A DNA stretch of 12,127 bases from contig JAVBUZ010000062.1 of assembly GCA_031554725.1 (NCBI GenBank), forward strand, positions 1 to 12,127, read 5' to 3'. Each line of letters begins with the position of its first letter. Position 1 is the stretch's first letter. The DNA comes from JAVBUZ01 sp031554725. Its GTDB lineage: Bacteria; Bacillota; Clostridia; Lachnospirales; Lachnospiraceae. The notes beneath the pieces were generated by a model, which was not told the origin of the DNA, did not search any database, and saw only the letters and a list, made by a program, of their open reading frames with translations. Shown here piece by piece: positions 1 to 5,332 of this stretch. The translations under genes were made by a program, and so were the position numbers.

Positions 1-239
1 AATGCACCTTCTGCTGTCTGAACTGCTGAAATACCATCCTGAGCATTGGCAGATGCCTGTGTAAGACCTCTGATTTGCTTTCTCATTTTTTCAGAGATTG
101 ATAGTCCTGCTGCATCATCAGCCGCACGGTTGATCTTGTAACCAGAAGATAATTTCTCAGTTGATTTTGCCTGAGATGCTGTTGTAAGTCCTAACATTCT
201 GTTAGAGTTCATTGCTGTAAGATTGTGTTGTACTACCAT
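1..239 (-). CDS. fliC: Flagellin A, N-terminal part (3' end outside window)
   Basis: Structural subunit of the flagellar filament, exported by the flagellar type III apparatus. Only the first 79 codons are present, and the reading frame continues past position 1. The start ATG at 239 follows AAGGAGG with 8 nt spacing. The visible part is the D0 helix and the start of D1, with the hallmark N-terminal segments VVQHNLTAMNSNRML and KLSSGYKINRAADDAAGLSI. The 79 residues are identical to those of the complete flagellin gene just upstream (439-1539), while the DNA differs at 27 of 239 positions, all of which I read as synonymous. It has its own sigma-28 promoter and a CsrA-type leader. Total length and the variable domain cannot be judged. 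Confidence 0.97.
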   Translation of the reverse strand, partial: MVVQHNLTAMNSNRMLGLTTASQAKSTEKLSSGYKINRAADDAAGLSISEKMRKQIRGLTQASANAQDGISAVQTAEGA

Positions 240-243
240 AATA

Positions 244-259
244 TATTCCTCCTTGAATA
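244..259 (-). promoter_or_regulatory. Shine-Dalgarno hairpin, candidate CsrA site BS2 of flagellin A
   Basis: The ribosome site lies in the loop of a small inverted repeat: TATTC, loop AAGGAG, GAATA. Loop and 3' arm together form AAGGAGG, 8 nt before the ATG. CsrA prefers GGA in hairpin loops, and in B. subtilis hag one of its two sites covers the ribosome site. The same 16 bases occur at the other flagellin gene (1545-1560). The CsrA role is inferred from sequence. Confidence 0.65.
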
Positions 260-264
260 TGTCG

Positions 265-278
265 CCGCATCCTTGCGG
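265..278 (-). promoter_or_regulatory. GGA-loop hairpin, candidate CsrA site BS1 of flagellin A
   Basis: The minus strand reads CCGCA-AGGA-TGCGG, a 5-bp GC-rich stem with AGGA in the tetraloop. The core CAAGGATG matches the centre of the in-vitro selected CsrA consensus (ACARGGAUGU). Seventeen nucleotides separate its GGA from the GGA in the Shine-Dalgarno, a spacing that fits one CsrA dimer bridging two sites. CsrA and its antagonist FliW are encoded in this window at 5112-5330 and 5333-5788. Confidence 0.65.
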
Positions 279-321
279 TCTGTTTAGTTTTTTGAGTAAC
301 CAACAAATTTGTGCGAATCTG

Positions 322-335
322 CAAGTTTCCTCTTG
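322..335 (-). promoter_or_regulatory. Weak third GGA-loop hairpin in flagellin A leader
   Basis: The minus strand reads CAAG-AGGAAA-CTTG, a 4-bp stem with GGA in a six-base loop. It lies in the 5' part of the leader, about 25 nt after the predicted transcription start. I found no clear equivalent in the flagellin B leader. It could be an accessory CsrA contact or chance. Confidence 0.3.
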
Positions 336-363
336 TAAGTATTTCTTGTCTTACTTGTAATAT

Positions 364-390
364 ATATCGGATTAGCTTGTTAAAACTTAA
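364..390 (-). promoter_or_regulatory. Sigma-28 (SigD/FliA) promoter of flagellin A
   Basis: On the minus strand a TTAA -35 core (387-390, in context TTAAGTTT) is followed after exactly 15 nt by TCCGATAT (364-371). The reference Gram-positive SigD pattern is TAAA-N15-GCCGATAT, so each half differs at one position. It lies between the flagellin B stop and the flagellin A start and predicts a leader of about 118 nt. Confidence 0.85.
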
Positions 391-438
391 CCCCTATATC
401 CTATTTTTCAGTAATTTTATTTCCATTTCTCATCTTAA

Positions 439-1539
439 TTACTGGATTAAAGACAATACCCCTTGATTAGTCTGATTTGCCTGCGCAAGCATTGCCTGTC
501 CTGCTTGGGCAAGAATGTTATTATTGGAGTATTTAACCATTTCTTTCGCCATATCGGTATCACGAATCTGGCTTTCTGCTGCGGTTGTGTTTTCTACTAC
601 GTTATCTAAGTTGTTGATGGTGTGCTCTAAACGATTCTGAACAGCACCTAAAGATGAACGCTGGGTAGATACCTTTTGGATAGCTGCCTTAATGGTTTCG
701 ATAGCATCTAACGCATTGGTATCTGTTTTTCCAGTTACTTTCACAGCCGATTTTACCCCTGCTGTTTCAGTTTGAATGCCTAAAGAGGTTGCATCCATGG
801 CATCAATCTTCATTGTAATCTGGTTGTTTGTTGTTGCATCGGCACCTACGTGGAGACTAACATCTAGTGCAGCAATACCAGTATCCTCCAAAATGCTTAC
901 ATAACCATTTAAATTTTCATGTGTATCCGGGGTTATTTTTAGCTTATATCCATCCACACTGTCCTTATAATAAATTTCTTTATTATCTTGGAAACTAAAA
1001 TTGTCAGCATCGTCCACTTTAATATAAGAACTCAAGCCATTTGCTGAAATCTTATTCCCATTTTCATCATATAACGCCGACAGTGGTTTATACGCTAATG
1101 TATCCGTTGCATCTGCCGACTTATCGCCTTTCAGCAAATATGTCTCATTGAATTTAGTTGTTTCTGCAACACGGTCAATTTCTGTTACTAACTGGTCGAT
1201 TTCGTCTTGGATATTCTGTCTGTCATCTACTGAGTTTGTGCCGTTAGCCGCTTTAACTGCTAGTTCGTTCATACGTTGAAGCATGTCATGAACTTCGGTT
1301 AATGCACCTTCCGCTGTCTGAACTGCTGAGATGCCATCCTGTGCATTGGCAGAAGCCTGTGTAAGACCTCTGATTTGCTTTCTCATTTTTTCAGAGATAG
1401 ATAAACCTGCTGCATCATCTGCTGCACGGTTAATCTTGTAGCCACTTGATAACTTTTCTGTTGATTTCGCCTGTGAAGCTGTGGTTAATCCCAACATTCT
1501 GTTAGAGTTCATGGCGGTAAGATTGTGTTGTACTACCAT
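439..1539 (-). CDS. fliC: Flagellin B (complete, 366 aa)
   Basis: Filament subunit. The start ATG at 1539 follows AAGGAGG with 9 nt spacing and gives the canonical MVVQHNL N-terminus. The frame stays open 39 codons further upstream, but that stretch is leader containing the hairpins, so I reject it. Residues 1 to about 140 are D0/D1, about 145-275 a variable surface region, and about 280-366 the C-terminal D1/D0, ending in AQANQTNQGVLSLIQ. The D1 segment LQRMNELAVK (87-96) has R89, L93 and E113 at the places matching the TLR5-contacting R90, L94 and E114 of Salmonella FliC. The C-terminal part is also where FliW binds in the B. subtilis system. The gene has its own sigma-28 promoter. No strong intrinsic terminator is visible between its stop and the promoter of flagellin A. 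Confidence 0.98.
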   Translation of the reverse strand: MVVQHNLTAMNSNRMLGLTTASQAKSTEKLSSGYKINRAADDAAGLSISEKMRKQIRGLTQASANAQDGISAVQTAEGALTEVHDMLQRMNELAVKAANGTNSVDDRQNIQDEIDQLVTEIDRVAETTKFNETYLLKGDKSADATDTLAYKPLSALYDENGNKISANGLSSYIKVDDADNFSFQDNKEIYYKDSVDGYKLKITPDTHENLNGYVSILEDTGIAALDVSLHVGADATTNNQITMKIDAMDATSLGIQTETAGVKSAVKVTGKTDTNALDAIETIKAAIQKVSTQRSSLGAVQNRLEHTINNLDNVVENTTAAESQIRDTDMAKEMVKYSNNNILAQAGQAMLAQANQTNQGVLSLIQ

Positions 1540-1544
1540 ATATC

Positions 1545-1560
1545 TATTCCTCCTTGAATA
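1545..1560 (-). promoter_or_regulatory. Shine-Dalgarno hairpin, candidate CsrA site BS2 of flagellin B
   Basis: TATTC, loop AAGGAG, GAATA on the minus strand: identical over 16 bases to the flagellin A ribosome site at 244-259. GGA is in the loop and the ATG follows 9 nt after AAGGAGG. CsrA binding here would directly block ribosome loading (inferred from the B. subtilis hag model). Confidence 0.65.
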
Positions 1561-1565
1561 TTTTG

Positions 1566-1579
1566 CCGCATCCATGCGG
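1566..1579 (-). promoter_or_regulatory. GGA-loop hairpin, candidate CsrA site BS1 of flagellin B
   Basis: The minus strand reads CCGCA-TGGA-TGCGG, the same stem as the flagellin A hairpin with one loop base changed (TGGA for AGGA). Its GGA is 17 nt from the Shine-Dalgarno GGA, exactly as in the other gene. Much of the rest of the leader differs between the two genes, so conservation of this element suggests function. Confidence 0.65.
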
Positions 1580-1658
1580 ACTTTTATTTTGCGGATGTCT
1601 ACCCAATTCGCACACATTAGGTAGAGCGCTCCTAGCAAACGTTTGTCGCCTGCCATAT

Positions 1659-1684
1659 ATATCGGATGACCCTCTAAAACTTAC
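1659..1684 (-). promoter_or_regulatory. Sigma-28 promoter of flagellin B
   Basis: The minus strand has GTAAGTTTT with its GTAA at 1681-1684, a 14-nt gap, then TCCGATAT at 1659-1666. The -10 is identical to those of flagellin A and flgM. The spacer is one base shorter than the usual 15, which could lower promoter strength. The promoter ends 7 nt before the stop codon of the upstream fliT-like gene, leaving no room for a terminator between them. Confidence 0.75.
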
Positions 1685-1690
1685 CTCACA

Positions 1691-2167
1691 TCACTTCTTT
1701 TGGTCCAAAAACTGAGGTGGAACAACATTGGTGTTGTTCATGGTTTTATAGTAGTCATAAGCCGCTTTGGTAGTCTGTCTGCCTTTTTTGATTTCATCCC
1801 GTTCCTTTTTAAAATACTGTTCAATCAAGGCTTTGTTTCTGGCTTCCTGTGCCTGAATAGAAACACTTTTCTCTGTAACGACTGTAACAAGTGCTTGTAT
1901 TTCTTTTATTTGGTTGGCATATTTTGCTTTATCGCTTTGAAGCTCTTTGGCAACATTTTGATATAGGACTTCAAAGCCTTCGTCTAGCCTTACAATTTGG
2001 TCTATTAAATCGCCCTTTTCATCCACATACTGGTCAAACTCATCCATGGAAGCGCGTTCCTCTTTAAACATGGCATATTGCTTTTCATTGTAGGTGATGA
2101 TGTCATCTAGCACTTTGCTTTTCTTCTGTAAGCTCTCTTGTAAAATAGTTAGGTACTCATTTGTCAT
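1691..2167 (-). CDS. fliT: FliT-like flagellar export chaperone (158 aa)
   Basis: Small, charged, almost wholly helical protein with no membrane segment, last gene of the flaG-fliD-fliS unit. Position after fliS and its helical make-up point to the FliT/FlgN chaperone class, which in other bacteria escorts the cap protein FliD to the export gate. It is somewhat longer than enterobacterial FliT (about 120 aa) and I see no diagnostic motif, so the assignment rests mainly on gene order. The start ATG (2165-2167) overlaps the fliS stop as ATGA, a sign of translational coupling; GGAG lies 11 nt upstream. The C-terminus ends in a proline-containing tail (NVVPPQFLDQKK). Confidence 0.7.
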   Translation of the reverse strand: MTNEYLTILQESLQKKSKVLDDIITYNEKQYAMFKEERASMDEFDQYVDEKGDLIDQIVRLDEGFEVLYQNVAKELQSDKAKYANQIKEIQALVTVVTEKSVSIQAQEARNKALIEQYFKKERDEIKKGRQTTKAAYDYYKTMNNTNVVPPQFLDQKK

Positions 2168-2550
2168 GCCGTTCCCGTCTCCTTACCTATGCGCATTACT
2201 TCTTTCCAGGTATCACGTATGCTACGCAAATGTTCACATACTTCTTCCAAAATTTCTGGTTCCTTTTTGATATTGGCTTCGATAAGGCGCTGCGCCAAGT
2301 AGGAATAGATTCTTTCAAAATCTTCCGAAACAGCCACTCTCATATCCAAGGTTTGTCTTAAATAATCAATGATTTTTTCTACCTTTACGATATTGATATG
2401 GGTTTTTTCTACATCCTTTTTCTCTATGCCTAAAATAGCGATATTACAGAATTTTATAGCACCATCATACAGCATGAGTGTAAGCTCTGCTGGAGATGCA
2501 GTTAAAACCTTGCTGTTGTTGTACTGTGAGTATGCATTTGCTAATGCCAT
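2164..2550 (-). CDS. fliS: Flagellin chaperone FliS (128 aa)
   Basis: Cytosolic chaperone that binds the C-terminal D0 region of flagellin, prevents premature polymerisation and delivers it to the export apparatus. In the Gram-positive circuit it also influences how much free flagellin is available to FliW. The N-terminal signature is clear: NAYSQYNNSKVLTASPAELTL followed by LYDGAIKF, and the length is typical. I chose the ATG at 2550, which is preceded by GGAGG with 6 nt spacing; a TTG two codons upstream overlaps that ribosome site and is unlikely. The Shine-Dalgarno is the last two codons of fliD (Gly-Gly), so translation is probably coupled to fliD. Confidence 0.96.
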   Translation of the reverse strand: MALANAYSQYNNSKVLTASPAELTLMLYDGAIKFCNIAILGIEKKDVEKTHINIVKVEKIIDYLRQTLDMRVAVSEDFERIYSYLAQRLIEANIKKEPEILEEVCEHLRSIRDTWKEVMRIGKETGTA

Positions 2551-2552
2551 AA

Positions 2553-4538
2553 TCAACCTCCTAATAAACTAGTAACTGCACTTGCATTGGACTGCATTTT
2601 TGCCATTGCAGTTTCCATTGCGCTAAATTTGCTATACCACTTATCCTCGTAAGCCTTTAGCTTTGCCTCAAGAGATTTAATTTCTTTGGTATAGTCATCA
2701 TATTCTGTTTTCATAAGCTTATCATTATATACAGTATAAGCACTGCTGTATTCTGTACGAGCCATAAGCTGATCCATTTTAGAATATAGGTTTTTACTTA
2801 GGCCCATAAAAAACTCTACTACGGTATCAGGATCGCTAGCTATCATACTTCTTAGCTTGTCAGCATTAGAAGCAGTGCTGCTATCATCCGGGTCACCATC
2901 AATGTGGAATACACCCTTTTCATTATCTCCAGCAAGGAAATATCCTAGGTTTTCAATTCCAAAGGAAGATAGGTACTTGGTACTTCCATCCTTCATGGTA
3001 ATACCACTTGTCATAATCTGTTTCATGGAAGAAGCCACAGAGTATACGGTGCTGTCCTTTCTAAACAAGGAATCTTTAATCTTCTGTTCCCATTTCTCAA
3101 TGGCATCATCAGACATTGCACTCTTTTCGTCCTCTGTTAAAGGCTCATAGCCCTTCGCTGCAGATGCATTATATAGCTTATCCATTTCTGAAATTAATTC
3201 ATTGTACTTGGTGATAAAGTTCTTAATCATATCGTAAATGCCATCTGTATCATCCTGAGTAGTGATGGTAATCTCTTCACCCTCTGCGGTGGTTGCATTT
3301 ACGGTATAGGTTAGTCCATTGATTTCAAAGGTATTGCTATCACTTTCAAACTTCGCACCATTTAGGTAAATAAGAGAATCTGTTCCAGCAATTCTTTGAC
3401 CTGCTGCAACTGCATTGGCATTTGCGGTAGTTAATTCGTTAGCTCCCCACTCTCCAATACTTGTGAGCTTTTCATAAATACCGTTTAGCTTATCCGTTAT
3501 TTCTTGGGTTAACGTAGTGCTTGCCACCTTGGTTCCATCTTCTTGGACATCGTAATATTTCTGAAGCTCCTCTAGTGATGCTTTATTTTCATTTAAGGTC
3601 GCTTCATATCCCGTTAGGATTTCCTTATCCGCGTCACTTAATTTTTCATATTCTTCCGTGGTCTTATATGTATCTATTTTTGCCAGTAAATCATCGGTGG
3701 ATATATCGGTAGCACTCTTAAGATTAAACTTCTCTAGCTTAGACGCAATGTCTTTTGTAGACTTCTTAACGCTTGCTTCCTTAGAAAGGATATCGCTCAA
3801 TTTATTAGCCACGTTAGTATCTATTTTAGACTGTGTAACTAAGCTACCTGCATCCTGCCCATTATATTTTGTTAAATCACCACTAGAAGCAATACCTAGG
3901 GAGCTAAGTGCTTTGATTCCATCTGCATTGGTTGCTGTAAGAGTAAAATCATTTTCTTTTCCAGAGTTTTTGCTACTAATAAAGAAACGCTGATTCTTTT
4001 CATCAAAGGACGCATTTACCCCTGCGTTTTGAAGTTCCTTGGTAAGACCAGCAATGGTCATTCCTTCGGTAATTTCAATTTCTGTTACCTGATTATTGGC
4101 CTCTACAAGAAATTTACTGCCCACATCAAGACCTAAACCACCATCTGCTGTAGAATCGGTTAAGGTTGAGGTGGAAGTACATTTTTTGCTTGTGTTTATC
4201 TGATTTCCTGTTAGATAGCCAGTCTTTGCCAGCTTATCAATTTTTAAAGACTGTACGCCATTTACAGCGTTTCCACCAGTAATTACGCTAACCGCGTTAG
4301 AGTTAGAAACCTTGGTGGTCTTTTTTACATAAGAGCTGGAAAAACGCAAATCACTTAAAGTAGAAGAATAGAGCTTGTAAATTTTTGAGTTCAATTCTTT
4401 CCAAGCGTCTTGCTTCCACTCTAGCTTTGTTTGCGTTTTTTTCGCATTATCTACTTTTGTTTGTTTTGCAGCCACTAATTCTTTTATGATACCTTCAGTA
4501 TCCATACCAGACATTAGACCAGTTAGTCTCATTGCCAT
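2553..4538 (-). CDS. fliD: Filament cap protein FliD / HAP2 (661 aa)
   Basis: Forms the cap at the filament tip and guides flagellin folding. The N-terminal FliD signature is RLTGLMSGMDTEGIIKELV (about 4-22), followed by a coiled helix. A beta-rich FliD_C-like part follows from about residue 385, beginning near AGTDSLIYLNG. The extreme C-terminus (about 610-655) is a long amphipathic helix ending QSNASAVTSLLGG, as in the family. At 661 aa it is longer than Salmonella FliD (467). Part of the extra length is a lysine- and glutamate-rich helical stretch at roughly 235-360. The start ATG at 4538 follows AAGGAGG with 7 nt spacing, 15 nt after flaG, and the stop is 2 nt from the fliS start. Confidence 0.96.
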   Translation of the reverse strand: MAMRLTGLMSGMDTEGIIKELVAAKQTKVDNAKKTQTKLEWKQDAWKELNSKIYKLYSSTLSDLRFSSSYVKKTTKVSNSNAVSVITGGNAVNGVQSLKIDKLAKTGYLTGNQINTSKKCTSTSTLTDSTADGGLGLDVGSKFLVEANNQVTEIEITEGMTIAGLTKELQNAGVNASFDEKNQRFFISSKNSGKENDFTLTATNADGIKALSSLGIASSGDLTKYNGQDAGSLVTQSKIDTNVANKLSDILSKEASVKKSTKDIASKLEKFNLKSATDISTDDLLAKIDTYKTTEEYEKLSDADKEILTGYEATLNENKASLEELQKYYDVQEDGTKVASTTLTQEITDKLNGIYEKLTSIGEWGANELTTANANAVAAGQRIAGTDSLIYLNGAKFESDSNTFEINGLTYTVNATTAEGEEITITTQDDTDGIYDMIKNFITKYNELISEMDKLYNASAAKGYEPLTEDEKSAMSDDAIEKWEQKIKDSLFRKDSTVYSVASSMKQIMTSGITMKDGSTKYLSSFGIENLGYFLAGDNEKGVFHIDGDPDDSSTASNADKLRSMIASDPDTVVEFFMGLSKNLYSKMDQLMARTEYSSAYTVYNDKLMKTEYDDYTKEIKSLEAKLKAYEDKWYSKFSAMETAMAKMQSNASAVTSLLGG

Positions 4539-4553
4539 ATTTTTCCCTCCTTA

Positions 4554-4976
4554 CTAGCGTCTTTCATCTACCAAAAGACCTGCCATCTCCCACACCTTCG
4601 CAATCATATCCAGTGTTTTTTCAGGTGGAAGCTCTTTAATCAATTCCTTTGTTTCTTTATCTACAATTTTGATGGTTACACGATGGGTCGCTTCGTGAAT
4701 TCCAAAAATTGCTTCGGAATTTCCGATGTTTTTATTTATCTGTTCTACTGCTTTTTTAATCTGTTCGTTACTTGGTTGCTGGCTTTCTTGTTGTTCGCCT
4801 GCGTTTCCCTTTTGCTTTGCATTTTCGACAACATTAATACTATGGTCAATTTTCACATTGTCCTTAACAGAATTATCTGTATACTCTGCTGCCGGCTTTG
4901 CCGTTTGTGCAACCTGCTTTGTTTGTATGGGCTGTGCCTGCATACTCATTAAACTTCCCAATGGTTCTATAGCCAT
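4554..4976 (-). CDS. flaG: FlaG family protein (140 aa)
   Basis: Small flagellar protein usually encoded next to fliD; in several bacteria its loss alters filament length. Residues 1 to about 65 are polar, Gln/Lys-rich and probably disordered. The C-terminal half carries the FlaG domain: a predicted beta stretch HRVTIKIVDKETKELIKELPPE (two short segments, about 101-122) followed by a helix ending in GLLVDERR. I start it at 4976, where the ATG sits 7 nt after GGAGG. A longer frame starting at 5021 has no ribosome site and would place a regulatory hairpin inside the coding region. It is the first gene of the flaG-fliD-fliS-fliT unit, with its own sigma-28 promoter and a leader with two candidate CsrA sites. 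Confidence 0.9.
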   Translation of the reverse strand: MAIEPLGSLMSMQAQPIQTKQVAQTAKPAAEYTDNSVKDNVKIDHSINVVENAKQKGNAGEQQESQQPSNEQIKKAVEQINKNIGNSEAIFGIHEATHRVTIKIVDKETKELIKELPPEKTLDMIAKVWEMAGLLVDERR

Positions 4977-4982
4977 TTTTCC

Positions 4983-4992
4983 ACCTCCGTGT
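4983..4992 (-). promoter_or_regulatory. Candidate CsrA site over the flaG ribosome site
   Basis: The minus strand reads ACACGGAGGT, an exact match to the CsrA pattern ACANGGANGU, and contains the GGAGG used by flaG. Flanking bases can form a 3-bp CAC/GTG stem with GGAG in the loop. Binding would block translation of the first gene of the unit. A Shine-Dalgarno always tends to contain GGA, so the informative part is the ACA before it and the GU after. Confidence 0.5.
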
Positions 4993-5000
4993 GAATCTGC

Positions 5001-5020
5001 TGCGTGTTCCTTTCCACGCA
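5001..5020 (-). promoter_or_regulatory. GGA-loop hairpin in flaG leader, candidate upstream CsrA site
   Basis: A perfect 6-bp stem, TGCGTG pairing with CACGCA, encloses the loop GAAAGGAA on the minus strand. The loop GGA is 19 nt upstream of the GGA in the flaG Shine-Dalgarno, close to the 17 nt seen in both flagellin leaders. It lies within the predicted 5' leader. Confidence 0.5.
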
Positions 5021-5041
5021 TTTGTTAACCTGTTTACTCTT

Positions 5042-5059
5042 CTCAATCGTCAAGTTGAG
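5042..5059 (-). other. Small inverted repeat in 5' part of flaG leader
   Basis: CTCAA and TTGAG (5 bp) flank an 8-base loop just after the predicted transcription start of the flaG unit. The loop has no GGA and no T-run follows, so it is neither an obvious CsrA site nor a terminator. It may simply stabilise the 5' end. Confidence 0.3.
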
Positions 5060-5073
5060 TTTTCTTAATGTTG

Positions 5074-5100
5074 TTATCGGTCATCTAGCCTCAAAAGTTA
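5074..5100 (-). promoter_or_regulatory. Sigma-28 promoter of flaG-fliD-fliS-fliT
   Basis: The minus strand shows TAACTTTT (TAAC at 5097-5100), a 15-nt spacer, then ACCGATAA at 5074-5081. The -10 differs at one position from the enterobacterial GCCGATAA form. It lies in the 135-nt gap between the csrA stop and the flaG start, and predicts a leader of about 90 nt. Confidence 0.8.
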
Positions 5101-5111
5101 ATAGTAAAATG

Positions 5112-5330
5112 TTAACCCAAAAGGTTTCGCAGTGCTTCTAGCGCATCTGAATTTGCCGCTTCTTTATTTGCTTCCTGAATCTGTAGATATACTTCTTTTC
5201 TATAGATGGAAACTTCCCTTGGAGCTTCAATGCCAATTTTAACCTGATCGCCCTTTACTTCCAAGATGGTTATTTCAATATTGTTGTTAATAACAATTGC
5301 TTCATTTTTCTTTCTGGATAAAGCTAACAT
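5112..5330 (-). CDS. csrA: Carbon storage / flagellin translation regulator CsrA (72 aa)
   Basis: Homodimeric RNA-binding protein that recognises GGA in hairpin loops. In B. subtilis it represses translation of flagellin mRNA and is antagonised by FliW. RNA-contacting positions are conserved: L4 and R6 in MLALSRKKNE, and the second surface EAPREVSIYRKEV with R44. At 72 aa it has the C-terminal extension typical of Gram-positive CsrA compared with 61 aa in E. coli. The ATG at 5330 is only 2 nt after the fliW stop, with a weak GGTGAG as ribosome site, so it is probably translated by coupling. It is last in the flgM unit. Likely targets are the leaders at 240-357, 1540-1652, 4977-5067 and 11882-11927. 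Confidence 0.98.
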   Translation of the reverse strand: MLALSRKKNEAIVINNNIEITILEVKGDQVKIGIEAPREVSIYRKEVYLQIQEANKEAANSDALEALRNLLG

Positions 5331-5332
5331 TT

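Noticed and set aside
379..391. Perfect 5-bp inverted repeat GTTAA/TTAAC over the -35 of the flagellin A promoter
   Set aside because: AT-rich, three-base spacer, made largely of the promoter motif itself; no matching repeat at the other promoters.
792..799. CATGGATG (CsrA-like core) inside flagellin B, and again at 2041-2048 in the fliT-like gene
   Set aside because: Both encode Met-Asp in frame and are not near a ribosome site; they look like coincidence.
1540..1656. 39-codon in-frame N-terminal extension of flagellin B
   Set aside because: It has no ribosome site, covers the leader hairpins, and flagellins start at MVVQHNL, which has a perfect Shine-Dalgarno.
2551..2556. TTG start for fliS
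   Set aside because: It overlaps the end of the ribosome site and the fliD stop; the ATG at 2550 is ideal.
4977..5021. Longer start for flaG (MRGKEH...)
   Set aside because: No ribosome site precedes it; the GGAGG inside this stretch serves the ATG at 4976.
5097..5116. GTTAA/TTAAC hairpin followed by TTTT after csrA, as a terminator
   Set aside because: A 5-bp AT-only-core stem with a 10-base loop is too weak for an intrinsic terminator and it overlaps the flaG -35.
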